Below, piece after piece: positions 15,503 through 23,718 of a DNA stretch of 64,000 nt. The stretch covers positions 1-64,000 of the forward strand of contig NZ_RKST01000016.1 in assembly GCF_003934165.1 (NCBI RefSeq), read 5' to 3'. Below the pieces are notes generated by a model. It was not told the origin of the DNA. It did no database searches and saw only the letters and a program-made list of their open reading frames with translations. The translations under genes and the position numbers were made by a program. How positions within the stretch are numbered: position 1 is the first letter of the stretch; each line of letters starts with the position of its first letter. The DNA comes from Borborobacter arsenicus. Its GTDB lineage: Bacteria > Pseudomonadota > Alphaproteobacteria > Rhizobiales > Rhizobiaceae.

Positions 15503-16063
15503 ATGGCACACAACACTCTCATGCTTATCGCGCAGCTGTCCGGCCTGCGCATCCTCGTCCTCGCCAACCGCTTTGGTTGCGACACCGATCTGGCCCGAAG
15601 CGTCCACGATACGCTCGCTGTGAAGCTCGCCGAAATGATCGATGCGCAGCGCAAGATCCTCGCCGCCGACCGGGCGCTTATCGCAGCGCGTGGCACCGAG
15701 GACGAAGAGGACGCCTTCTACGACCAGCACCACTACCAGACGGCCTGGTACGAGACATGGCTGATCGAGCCGGTCGCGCTTCTCGACGATTATCTGGTCG
15801 ACGATCTCAGCCGTGAATATTTCGACTTCCGCACCGGAGAGTGGCATCACCGAGACGGCGAGGTGCCGATCGCGGTGCCGGTCCCGGCCGAAAAGCTCTG
15901 TGGTCTCGCCACGATCATCGCTGAGATCGAGGATATCACCGGTGCGCGGTTCAGCGTCGACAATGTCTACTACAGCGAAGTCGAGGCCGAGGCCGCGTGG
16001 TGGGAAAACACCGGCGCGGATCCGGACGAGTTCTTCGCAATGAAAGAAGCTGGCCGCGACTGA
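15503..16063 (+). CDS. conserved plasmid hypothetical protein
   Basis: 186 residues from ATG 15503; GAAGGAGA is 8 bases upstream. The protein is acidic and helical: an N-terminal helix (LMLIAQLSGLRILVLANRFGC), a middle region rich in Asp/Glu and aromatic residues (EDAFYDQHHYQTAWYETWLIEP), and a C-terminal AEAAWWENTGADPDEFF. I do not recognise the family. The N-terminal hydrophobic helix is too polar to be a clear signal peptide. It is the last forward gene before the transfer region. Confidence 0.65.
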   Translation: MAHNTLMLIAQLSGLRILVLANRFGCDTDLARSVHDTLAVKLAEMIDAQRKILAADRALIAARGTEDEEDAFYDQHHYQTAWYETWLIEPVALLDDYLVDDLSREYFDFRTGEWHHRDGEVPIAVPVPAEKLCGLATIIAEIEDITGARFSVDNVYYSEVEAEAAWWENTGADPDEFFAMKEAGRD

Positions 16064-16178
16064 CGGCATGAGATCGAGGCGGTGCCAGCCGCCTCGATCT
16101 TTTCATGTCTCGCAATCGTCACGCAGGCACGCGACATCCCATGGCACATGAATTTCGCTCTTGTTGCCCCAAAGGGCC

Positions 16179-16224
16179 GGATCGACCGGCAAGTGACGCA
16201 AGGCGAGGGCATGCCCCTCGCGCT
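16179..16224 (+). repeat. intergenic repeat B, copy 2
   Basis: Partner of 15197-15240. The stem region reads CGAGGGC-ATG-CCCCTCG here, keeping a hairpin with one altered pair. It lies between two convergent genes. Confidence 0.55.
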
Positions 16225-16237
16225 CTCAGCCGCCCTG

Positions 16238-16729
16238 TCACCTCTTCGCCGATTTCGACGGCGCGTCATTCGAATCGTCCGGTGACAATTCCTCGACAAG
16301 CATGAGCAGGTTCTGCGCCGTAGCCGCCGGCAGGTCGAGGATGCGCTTCACGAGCTTGTTCTTGACCGCCGCCTCCTCCTGGCTGTCGCCAAAAAACTGC
16401 GGGGCCGCCGCATAGATCGCCTCGATCGGCGAGAAGTCGAGAAGTTCGGCGAGATGTAACAGCCGCGTCACCCTGAGCTTGGCGCCCGCGCGCTCATGCC
16501 GCGCATAGATCTCCTGATGGATCCCGATCATCATGCCGACCTGCTCGCGGTTGAGGTTCTGCGCGTCGCGATGCTCCCGAAGATAGCGGCTCAGCTCCTC
16601 CTCCATCTCCAGAAGGCTGCGAACACCGTTGAAGCCAGGCTTGCGCCAGATCGGCTTGTCGACCTCGGAGTCGGTCGTTTCGACAAGCCCGTGCCTGTCG
16701 ATGTAAGTCTGAACGTCCTTGATGGCCAT
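16238..16729 (-). CDS. XRE-family helix-turn-helix regulator
   Basis: 163 residues. The helix-turn-helix occupies about residues 50-105 (LREHRDAQNLNREQVGMMIG, HQEIYARHERAGAKLRVTRLLHLAELLDF). A C-terminal helical region follows (KNKLVKRILDLPAATAQNLLMLVEEL). I chose the start at MAIKDVQ (16729); an in-frame start at 16771 adds 14 residues of low quality. It probably represses its own gene or the adjacent transfer genes; the sequence does not show which. It is the first minus-strand gene to the left of the VirC1/C2-like pair. Confidence 0.75.
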   Translation of the reverse strand: MAIKDVQTYIDRHGLVETTDSEVDKPIWRKPGFNGVRSLLEMEEELSRYLREHRDAQNLNREQVGMMIGIHQEIYARHERAGAKLRVTRLLHLAELLDFSPIEAIYAAAPQFFGDSQEEAAVKNKLVKRILDLPAATAQNLLMLVEELSPDDSNDAPSKSAKR

Positions 16730-16892
16730 CTGCCTGGCTCGACCCGAATTCAGTTGCCCCAGCCCCGTCAAAAGAGACGGGAAACACCCCGAAATGGCTC
16801 AAGATTGCCCAAAAACAGAGCCAAAACGATAGTGTTCCTAGCAGGGAATCGGACTCGATTTCAACTCGCCCTTCGATCTAGCCGCTTTCGCC

Positions 16893-17249
16893 TCAATAGC
16901 CGTTCGTGTCGAGATACTGCCGGATAGCCTTTTCCATGATCGCCTGCATGGAGGTGTCCATGTTGAAGGACGCCAGCTTCAGCCGCCGCTTGGTGTCGCG
17001 ATCCAGGTTGACGTTGACGAAATGGCTCGCTCCTTGCATCCGCGCGCGCTTCATCTGGCGCAGCGCCTTGCTCGCCCCCGTCTGCACCGTCCCCTCTTTC
17101 AAACTTTCGTTGCTCGTCGAACCCGGTGTCGCGGCAGGCTCGCGGGGCTGTTCCGTGTCCGCAATTGAGGGACGTTCGGATGTCGCCATACGCTGCCTGC
17201 GCGGCGCGGTGGCGAATTCATCGAGCGACAGGGTTTCCTTGCCGCTCAT
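16893..17249 (-). CDS. ribbon-helix-helix protein (VirC2/ParG-like position)
   Basis: 118 residues. The N-terminal 70 residues are polar and probably disordered. The C-terminal 50 form a ribbon-helix-helix domain (SHFVNVNLDRDTKRRLKLAS, FNMDTSMQAIMEKAIRQYL). Its start overlaps the stop of the ParA-like gene by 4 bases (ATGA), so the two are co-translated. Pairing of a ParA-type ATPase with an RHH protein occurs in ParA/ParG partition and in VirC1/VirC2, which enhance relaxase action at oriT. The location beside mobC and the relaxase favours the second reading. Confidence 0.7.
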   Translation of the reverse strand: MSGKETLSLDEFATAPRRQRMATSERPSIADTEQPREPAATPGSTSNESLKEGTVQTGASKALRQMKRARMQGASHFVNVNLDRDTKRRLKLASFNMDTSMQAIMEKAIRQYLDTNGY

Positions 17250-17947
17250 GCCGCACGCCCCGCCGCCACCTCGCCCGTGAGCAGTGCGTCGACTTCCTGC
17301 ACCAGCGCCTGCGTCTCCCGCCGCGCCTTGGCGATCGCCTCCGTCACTTCCTGCATTTGAAGCGTACCTATGCCGTTGTGGATGTCCTTGTAGACATTGC
17401 GCTCGAACACCTCGGTGCGGAACAGATAGGTCCCCACCTTGTCCTCGATGATCGGCCTGATCTTCCGGTAGAGTTCCGTGTGCCGGACGGTCACGGTGAT
17501 GCGGGTGCGCAGCACACCGTGCCGGCATTCCCGCCCGAGTGCGTCGTTGACGCGCACCACGGTCTCAAAACTGTCGATGGCGCCCAGCACCTCGCGCTTC
17601 GAAGGCTGGATCGGCGAGATGACGAGATCGGCCGCGGCGATGACCGGATCGACGATCGAGGTATCTTCACCCGGCGTATCGATCAGCACGTAATCGAACG
17701 TACGGGCGTTATCGCCCATCCAGCGTTCGAGCCCCCGTGCCGTCTTGTGGCTGTAGACCTCGATACCTTCAGGCTGAGAATCCTTCTCCTGAGAATCCGT
17801 CCACCACTTCATCAGATTGTTGCGGGCATCCATGTCGATCATGGCGACGCTGTCGCCACGGAGCGCATATTCGCCGGCGATGTTCATCAGCGCGGTGGTC
17901 TTGCCCGCGCCTCCTTTGCCATTGATGGCGGCGATCACGACGGTCAT
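17246..17947 (-). CDS. ParA/VirC1-family ATPase
   Basis: 233 residues with the deviant Walker A motif KGGAGKT at residues 11-17, a SVAMIDMDARNNLMKWW segment, and a DYVLIDTPGEDTS Walker B region. The short length, lack of an N-terminal DNA-binding domain and WW segment resemble VirC1 more than plasmid RepA. VirC1 binds oriT-proximal DNA and brings relaxosomes to the transfer channel. It is transcribed away from mobC across a 270-base, repeat-rich gap. A true partition role is less likely because repAB is present. Confidence 0.75.
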   Translation of the reverse strand: MTVVIAAINGKGGAGKTTALMNIAGEYALRGDSVAMIDMDARNNLMKWWTDSQEKDSQPEGIEVYSHKTARGLERWMGDNARTFDYVLIDTPGEDTSIVDPVIAAADLVISPIQPSKREVLGAIDSFETVVRVNDALGRECRHGVLRTRITVTVRHTELYRKIRPIIEDKVGTYLFRTEVFERNVYKDIHNGIGTLQMQEVTEAIAKARRETQALVQEVDALLTGEVAAGRAA

Positions 17948-18220
17948 CGGCTCATCTCCACAAAAATGTGTTTCTACTCACACACGAATCCGTTTCCGTG
18001 TGGACGTGGATTCACATCGATATAGAAACACACGAACATGGAAAAATGCAATCATATAGATATGAAAAAATGCGTCATACGGCGTAATATGGTAAAAATC
18101 CATGCCCTTTAGGTTGGCAGGATACGGAAAACTGTGATACATTTTTCCTGACGATCGAGGGACAGGCCCTCGATCCGCGGCCTGCGGCCGCAACCACCAC
18201 GATTAAAGGTGTGGCTGGCG
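17948..18220. other. oriT: candidate oriT and divergent promoter region
   Basis: The gap between the VirC1-like gene and mobC is AT-rich and full of repeats. TGTGTTTCTA (17967-17976) is inverted at 18023-18032 and encloses CACACG/CGTGTG and GAATCC/GGATTC. Direct repeats ATGGAAAAATGCAATCATA and ATGAAAAAATGCGTCATA start at 18038 and 18062. A 9-bp stem GATCGAGGG/CCCTCGATC (18153-18175) is followed by GCGGCC/GGCCGC. Such features are expected of an oriT with relaxosome binding sites, and also of operators. The nick site is not identified. Confidence 0.55.
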
Positions 18221-18616
18221 ATGGTTCACAGCACGTCCCAAGCGTCGAAACGGAAGGAGAAGGTGGTCCATATCCGCTTCTCGCCTGCCGAGTACGATGC
18301 GCTGGAGACGGCCGCTAGCGCAGCCGGGATGACCGTTTCCGCGTTTGTCCGATCCCTATCGATGGAGGGCGCCGGCGTGCGGCCGTTCCTCGGGGAAGGG
18401 GATCGCCTGATGCTCGGCCTGCTCGCCGACGGCATGCGTGCGATCGGCGGCAACCTCAACCAGATTGCCAGGGCCATCAACACCGGCACGGTGCCCACCG
18501 AGGGCGACCTCACTGGCAGTATCAAAGACGCGCACAGCGTTGCGACCACGCTCGCATCCGAGCTGGCTCAGATGACACGGCGGTCGGCGGCTGCCCGACG
18601 CGGGGAGGGTGCCTGA
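18221..18616 (+). CDS. mobC: MobC-family relaxosome protein
   Basis: 131 residues with the MobC arrangement: an N-terminal ribbon-helix-helix segment (VVHIRFSPAEYDALETAASA, GMTVSAFVRSLSMEGAG) and the conserved GGNLNQIARAINTG motif. MobC opens or bends oriT DNA for the relaxase. ATG 18221 is chosen; GTG 18209 is in frame. Its stop codon overlaps the relaxase start (TGATG), so translation is coupled. Confidence 0.85.
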   Translation: MVHSTSQASKRKEKVVHIRFSPAEYDALETAASAAGMTVSAFVRSLSMEGAGVRPFLGEGDRLMLGLLADGMRAIGGNLNQIARAINTGTVPTEGDLTGSIKDAHSVATTLASELAQMTRRSAAARRGEGA

Positions 18617-21102
18617 TGGAATTCTTTCCCGGCGCCTTCGAACGGGAGTGGGAGCGGCGGCGCGCCATGCTGCTGCATGAACTGCAGCTCGGCCAGTCGG
18701 AAAAGAGCGACTGGGACGAGCCGCGAAGGGGAGGGGTGGCGCGGATTGGCGATGAGGGGCTGGGCGGCTTTGGCCAGGCGCGGCGACGGCAGGGCGGAAG
18801 CGGAGCACGAGGGTCGCGTGATGCCGCGGGAGCGGCCGGCCGCTCGATGCGGACGCGCTTCGGTGCGCTGGCGCGCGGCAGTCAGCCTGCCGTGGTCAAG
18901 CTGGCATCCTATGGTGGCGGCGCACGTGCCGGCGCGATGATGAGCTATTCGTCTCGAGGCGGGGAAGTCGCGGTCGAGAATGAGCGCGGCGAGCGCGTGC
19001 TGGGCAAGGATGCGCTCACCGAACAGCGGGCAGAGTGGGAGCATCTCTTCGACAATCGCACCGCCAGCCGCGATCTCGGCGTGTTCCATGTCTCGGTCGA
19101 GATCGCATCACTGCGCGATGACGTGGACGAGGATGGCCAATTGCGCGAGATCCTGCGCTCGGGGTTTGGTGATCGCCGCTTCGTCTATACCGCGCGGGAG
19201 CGATCTCCGGGGGATCTCCATGTCTCCGGCGTCGTGGTACTGCGCGATGGAGAGGGCGAGCGCCTGACTGGCGACCGGAAGGCTGCCGGGATCGTCCAGC
19301 AGCGCTTTGATGATTCCGACGCCGGCCGGGATGTCGAAGCTTGGTTTCGATTCCATGGGTACGGCAATGGAGTTGAATGGGGCACGGCGCGCGTTCGCGA
19401 GGTAGTTGCTGGAGCGGAGGGAGAGGTCCGGGACGACACTGGCAAGCTGATCGGCGACGCCACGCAGGCCTGCGACCTCGTTCAGAAGGAATGGCGTCGG
19501 GAATTGCATAGCCGCAAGGGCAGGGACGTCATGCACCTGATCGTCTCGGCACGGGCCGGCACAGATGGGGCGGCCTTCGAAGCTGCCGTGCGCGAGTTCC
19601 TCGGCGGACAGTTCGATGGGCATCGCTACGTGTTTGCCGTGCACGATCCGGCGCTCGATCCAAAGGAGATGGCTGAGGGGGGCAAGCGACCACACATTCA
19701 TGCCCATGCGATCGTCACCATGCGGTCCGAGACCGGGGACCGTATCGTCACCAGTCCGCAGATGTTCCGGGAATGGCGCGCCGCCATGGCCGAGAAGGCG
19801 CGCGAGCAGGGCATCGACATGGAGCTGACCGATCGTCGCGAGTTTGCCAGCGCACCGGCGTATACGCGCAACCAGGTCCGGCCGGTCAGCTATCGCGGCC
19901 GCACCGAACACGAAGGCACGAGTTCAGCCGCGCACAGCCGCTATCGGGCCAAGCGCTCGAACGACATTGACCTCGCGAACACCGACCGCAGCCGGCAGTA
20001 CGCGGCGACAGCGGCCGAGGCCTGGAGTGATCTTGCCAATGAGGCGGGGGGCTCGGGAGAGGGCGCCTTCGCAATGCGTCAGAGCCATCGTCTGGAACAA
20101 TCGATGGAGAACACTCAAAATGAGCGTGTTTTCGTAGATAGGGCAAAGGAACCTGTAAAAAACATAACCAATATGATAGAGTTGACCGAGTTCGTGAACG
20201 GTGAGGATGGACAGATGCGAGAGATGACGCGTCCGGAGTTCGAGGCCTACGAAAATCGTGTGGAAGCGGTCCTTTCGTCCGTGGAGCAGACGCTCGATGA
20301 TATGGATCGCGCCGACTTCGACGAGATCGCTGCGGCAGCGCGCGAAGTGGTCGACATCCGCCGGGAATACCTCGAGTTCACCGAGCGCCAGGTTGACCGC
20401 GAGGGCGGGCAGGAGCATCGCGGCTCGCTCGACGATCGGTCTGAAGATCCCAATGCTCAGTGGAATGCGGCCGTGGCGCGGTTGGGACTGGAGGCGGTGG
20501 AAACAGCGAACGAGGTTCTTGTTGAGGTCAGTCACTATCGGGAGGGGCTTGCGCGGATCGAAGCAGGTGAGCTGCCGCAATCCTACATGGTGAGCTATCG
20601 GGCAGGCCTCGACCGGGAAATCAACCGGGCGGCAGATTTGGCTGTCAATGGCGACAACCAATATATGCGCGAAGCCGCGAAATCGGATCAAGACCTGCGG
20701 CGTGTGATCGATCAGATCGAGCTGGCCGCGGCCGATCGTGCGCGAAGCGACAGGGATGAAGACAGGGATCAGAGGGTCGATTCAATCGACGCCGGCACAA
20801 GCCGCCGGACCGACGGCGCGCTTGGCGGGTTCCAGGGTGCCGAGGCCGAGCAACGTCGGGATCCGGGTCGGGAGGACCGTTCTGCGCCGGAGCACGAGGA
20901 CCAGAGCATCGAGCAGCAGGCGACAGTGCCGTCCGAGCAACGAACTAGGCATCCCGACAATCGAGCTGTCGAAAAGAAGCCCGCCCTCGACGCGGAGCTT
21001 GCCAGATCGGATCCGCCGCAGCAGCATGTACCCCGTCTTCGTCAGATCGAGCTGGAACTCGAGGAGCGACAGGACCGCGATCGCGAGGATCGCGAAAGAT
21101 AG
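18616..21102 (+). CDS. relaxase (VirD2-like, MOB-P type)
   Basis: 828 residues. After a 90-residue polar leader comes a candidate catalytic tyrosine in AGAMMSYSSRGG (Tyr111). The histidine motif HIHAHAIVT (residues 360-368) would bind the metal ion. The order of tyrosine first and histidines later, together with the mobC partner, fits the VirD2/MOB-P class. The C-terminal 300 residues are acidic, highly charged and probably disordered, ending in Glu/Arg repeats, and may carry the secretion signal. The protein should nick oriT, stay bound to the 5' end and be delivered through VirD4. Confidence 0.85.
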   Translation: MEFFPGAFEREWERRRAMLLHELQLGQSEKSDWDEPRRGGVARIGDEGLGGFGQARRRQGGSGARGSRDAAGAAGRSMRTRFGALARGSQPAVVKLASYGGGARAGAMMSYSSRGGEVAVENERGERVLGKDALTEQRAEWEHLFDNRTASRDLGVFHVSVEIASLRDDVDEDGQLREILRSGFGDRRFVYTARERSPGDLHVSGVVVLRDGEGERLTGDRKAAGIVQQRFDDSDAGRDVEAWFRFHGYGNGVEWGTARVREVVAGAEGEVRDDTGKLIGDATQACDLVQKEWRRELHSRKGRDVMHLIVSARAGTDGAAFEAAVREFLGGQFDGHRYVFAVHDPALDPKEMAEGGKRPHIHAHAIVTMRSETGDRIVTSPQMFREWRAAMAEKAREQGIDMELTDRREFASAPAYTRNQVRPVSYRGRTEHEGTSSAAHSRYRAKRSNDIDLANTDRSRQYAATAAEAWSDLANEAGGSGEGAFAMRQSHRLEQSMENTQNERVFVDRAKEPVKNITNMIELTEFVNGEDGQMREMTRPEFEAYENRVEAVLSSVEQTLDDMDRADFDEIAAAAREVVDIRREYLEFTERQVDREGGQEHRGSLDDRSEDPNAQWNAAVARLGLEAVETANEVLVEVSHYREGLARIEAGELPQSYMVSYRAGLDREINRAADLAVNGDNQYMREAAKSDQDLRRVIDQIELAAADRARSDRDEDRDQRVDSIDAGTSRRTDGALGGFQGAEAEQRRDPGREDRSAPEHEDQSIEQQATVPSEQRTRHPDNRAVEKKPALDAELARSDPPQQHVPRLRQIELELEERQDRDREDRER

Positions 21103-21110
21103 GAATGGTC

Positions 21111-21332
21111 ATGAAGAACGACAACTGGGCATACAAGTATGGTCCTCCTCCCGAGGATCTGTCTGAAAAAGACAGCGGCTGGCCAGGGACTTGGCTCTTG
21201 CTTGCCTTTTTGGTGATAGCTCCACTCATCTATTTCGGTCCCGAGCTTGGCAGCATCGAAGCGTGGATTGTCGATCTCTATCGTATGGCAGATCGTTGGA
21301 TGGCTCCCATCAGAGAGCTCGTGTTCGGCTAG
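21111..21332 (+). CDS. small single-span membrane protein
   Basis: 73 residues from ATG 21111 with AGGA seven bases upstream; GTC-preceded ATG 21105 is also in frame. One clear membrane segment (TWLLLAFLVIAPLIYFG), with a short N-terminal cytoplasmic part. It follows the relaxase stop by 8 bases and probably belongs to the same transcript. The family is unrecognised. Confidence 0.55.
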   Translation: MKNDNWAYKYGPPPEDLSEKDSGWPGTWLLLAFLVIAPLIYFGPELGSIEAWIVDLYRMADRWMAPIRELVFG

Positions 21333-21349
21333 AAGCGCGACGACAACCA

Positions 21350-21601
21350 ATGAAAATGACGCGCGAGCAGTTACACGATCTGGTCTGGTCGATGCCCATG
21401 ACGAAGATTGCCCGGCAATCCGGCGTGCGCGACCAACACATCGCCAGGGCTTGTGACGGCGCGGAAGTATCACGTCCTCGCGCTGGCTACTGGCGGAAGG
21501 TCGAGAACGGAAAAAGCGTGACCCGCATGGCTCTCACCAATGATCGTTATGCGGCAAGCGACGTCGTCACGATCAACGCATCGGGCTGGACAATCTCGTA
21601 G
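21350..21601 (+). CDS. small helix-turn-helix-like protein
   Basis: 83 residues. The N-terminus, MTREQLHDLVWSMPMTKIARQSGVRDQHIARACDGAEV split around SRPRAGYWRKVENGK, is the short DNA-binding-like module often seen at the start of longer plasmid and chromosomal proteins in Proteobacteria; here it is almost the whole protein. It starts 17 bases after the small membrane protein gene. It may be a shortened version of a larger protein, and its function is unknown. Confidence 0.55.
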   Translation: MKMTREQLHDLVWSMPMTKIARQSGVRDQHIARACDGAEVSRPRAGYWRKVENGKSVTRMALTNDRYAASDVVTINASGWTIS

Positions 21602-21643
21602 CCATAGCCGGAACACTTCGCCGCGACGTCTCGCGCCTGATCG

Positions 21644-21982
21644 TCACCTTTGTGCCAATGCCCGAATAAGGGTTCGAAACGCTGCGCGTACCTTGCGATC
21701 CTCGATCCTTGCCAACGCCTGCGCAATCACGATGTTGTTCCCATGGATGAACGGTTGCTCGGGCTCGTCGATCTGAGGGCCGACCCCCTCGATGAAGAAC
21801 GACATCGGTGCGTTCAGTGCGGCGGCTGCTCGCACCAACATGGTCACAGCCATGCGGTTCGTCCCGCGCTCATACTTCTGGATCTGCTGAAAGCTGACGC
21901 CGAGGAGTGCCCCCAGCTTCCGCTGGCTCAGCCCGAGCGATTGGCGTCGGGCGCACAGACGGCGCCCCACGATGACATCCAC
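21644..21982 (-). CDS. XRE-family regulator (distal gene of a pair)
   Basis: 112 residues from GTG 21982. The helix-turn-helix is classical: GRRLCARRQSLGLSQRKLGALLGVSFQQIQKYERGTNRM, here split in mention because of length, with a C-terminal SFFIEGVG segment. It starts 4 bases after the stop of the upstream XRE gene, so the two form an operon. No strong ribosome site precedes the GTG, and the open frame extends upstream inside the first XRE gene, so the start is uncertain. Confidence 0.65.
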   Translation of the reverse strand: MDVIVGRRLCARRQSLGLSQRKLGALLGVSFQQIQKYERGTNRMAVTMLVRAAAALNAPMSFFIEGVGPQIDEPEQPFIHGNNIVIAQALARIEDRKVRAAFRTLIRALAQR

Positions 21983-21986
21983 GGGA

Positions 21987-22241
21987 TCACGACCGTCTTC
22001 GCTTTCTCGCGGGACGGTCTGGGATCGGCGGTGGCGGATCGATGAAGAAGTCGGTTGGGGCAACGTCGAGGATCTCTGCCAACTTCTCCAGCATGTCGAC
22101 GGTGGGAGAATGGACTTCACGCTCCAGATGGCCGACATAGGTTCGATACAGGCCGGCTTGCGCGGCCAATTCCTCCTGCGACATGCCTTTGCCGTAACGC
22201 ATCCGTCGTAGGTTTTGCGCTACCACCGTCCTCAGCTTCAT
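21987..22241 (-). CDS. XRE-family regulator (proximal gene of a pair)
   Basis: 84 residues with a complete helix-turn-helix (QNLRRMRYGKGMSQEELAAQ, AGLYRTYVGHLEREVHSPTV, DMLEKLAEILDVAPTDFF) and a basic tail. It is divergent from the DUF4143 ATPase gene across 160 bases, a layout typical of a repressor controlling itself and a neighbouring effector. Two different XRE proteins in one operon may act as a heterodimer or at separate operators. Confidence 0.75.
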   Translation of the reverse strand: MKLRTVVAQNLRRMRYGKGMSQEELAAQAGLYRTYVGHLEREVHSPTVDMLEKLAEILDVAPTDFFIDPPPPIPDRPARKRRRS

Positions 22242-22403
22242 AGCCGAGACGGAACAGAATGCGCAGTAAACAGCGACGCAGTATAATGAGTGTTTGCGGG
22301 GAATCCACTGGGTTGTGACCTGCGTGGTGGCCTCGATGCCTTGGATACGAATCGGTCGCTACATCACTTTAAATCGGACGGGACGTGCGTTAAAGATGGA
22401 CGC

Positions 22404-23657
22404 ATGGCTGACGCGACATCGCCGCGCAAACTCATTGATCGGAAGATTCGCCCGCTTGTCGAAGCGGCGCTGGAGGATACCCGCGCTGTCCTGATCATTG
22501 GCCCGCGTCAGGCCGGAAAATCAACCTTAGCCAGGCAATTTTCCGGAGCGGCCCGACCGTATATCACTCTCGATGATGCCAGCGCCTTAAGCGCTGCACG
22601 CGCCGATCCCGTGGGCTTCGTCAGAGGTATCGACCGCGCGGTCATTGACGAGGTCCAGCGCGCGCCAGAACTCATGCTAGCGATCAAGGAGAGCGTCGAC
22701 CGAGACGATGCACCCGGTCGGTTTCTTCTGACCGGTTCGGCCAATATCGCCACGGTGCCGGCGATCGCGGATTCCCTCGCCGGTAGGATGGCGACGATCT
22801 CGCTCTTGCCGTTTGCCCAATCGGAGGTCCGCTCAACGCCAGGACGTCTGCTGGACCGCCTATACGCAGGTGATGACCTGGCCGTTACGGGCGATGTGGT
22901 GCTCGGCGACGAACTGATCGCCCTCGTTCTCGGCGGCGGATATCCGGAGGCCTTACGGCGAACGAGCCAGGCGCGCCGCACCGCCTGGCTCGAAGACTAT
23001 GTGACCCAAATCCTCGATCGGGATGTCCGGGATATCGCCAATATTGATCAGCTCGATCGTTTGCCGCGACTTCTCGCGGTTCTCGCGGAGCACGCTGGTC
23101 AGCTCGTCAACCATTCCAGTTTCGGCGCCGCTCTCGGCCTGTCGAGCGTGACGGCACAGAAGTATGTGGCTATCCTCGAGCGCCTTTTCCTGGTCCGGAC
23201 CTTGGCGCCGTGGTCGAGCAACCGGCTGAGCCGCCTCATCAAGACGCCGAAATTGCATTTTCTCGACAGCGGGCTACTTGCGACATTGCGCGAGGATGAG
23301 CAAGGAACGCTGCAGCAGGATCGAACGCGCTTCGGCGCCCTTCTCGAAACCTTCGTCGTGTCGGAACTCCTTAAGCTCGCATCGTGGTCGGAGCGACGCG
23401 TCTCCTTCTCGCACTACCGGACCAAGGACCAGGACGAGGTCGATGTCGTCATCGAAGATCGTCGCGGGAGGATCATCGGAATCGAGGTAAAGGCCAGCGC
23501 GACGGTGCGGGCGCAGGATTTTCGCGGGCTTCGTCAGCTGCAGGAAGCGGTAGGCAACCGTTTCGTGCGTGGACTCGTACTCCATGACCATGATCGCGTG
23601 ACGCCGTTTGGCGAAAAGCTGCAGGCCGCGCCGTTGTCACTTCTCTGGTCAACGTGA
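22404..23657 (+). CDS. AAA-type ATPase with DUF4143 domain
   Basis: 417 residues. Walker A is GPRQAGKST (about residues 30-38), followed by AVIDEVQRAPELM and the sensor FLLTGSAN. The C-terminal half is DUF4143 and includes DEVDVVIEDRRGRIIGIEVKAS, which has the D-x(n)-E-x-K pattern of PD-(D/E)XK nucleases. The family is abundant in bacteria and archaea and often behaves as a mobile, possibly defensive or toxic gene; its reaction is unknown. ATG 22404 is chosen, since the upstream in-frame stretch has no homology. It stands alone on the plus strand, divergent from the XRE pair. Confidence 0.85.
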   Translation: MADATSPRKLIDRKIRPLVEAALEDTRAVLIIGPRQAGKSTLARQFSGAARPYITLDDASALSAARADPVGFVRGIDRAVIDEVQRAPELMLAIKESVDRDDAPGRFLLTGSANIATVPAIADSLAGRMATISLLPFAQSEVRSTPGRLLDRLYAGDDLAVTGDVVLGDELIALVLGGGYPEALRRTSQARRTAWLEDYVTQILDRDVRDIANIDQLDRLPRLLAVLAEHAGQLVNHSSFGAALGLSSVTAQKYVAILERLFLVRTLAPWSSNRLSRLIKTPKLHFLDSGLLATLREDEQGTLQQDRTRFGALLETFVVSELLKLASWSERRVSFSHYRTKDQDEVDVVIEDRRGRIIGIEVKASATVRAQDFRGLRQLQEAVGNRFVRGLVLHDHDRVTPFGEKLQAAPLSLLWST

Positions 23658-23718
23658 AGTCGCATAATTTAGTTTATGGAACTAAGTGATTGATCCTAAA
23701 GGATAATATACCGTTCGA

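Noticed and set aside
16893-17528. Longer form (211 codons) of the ribbon-helix-helix gene
   Set aside because: The extra N-terminal part is an out-of-frame reading of the ParA-like gene. The ATG at 17249 with a 4-base overlap is a normal coupled start.
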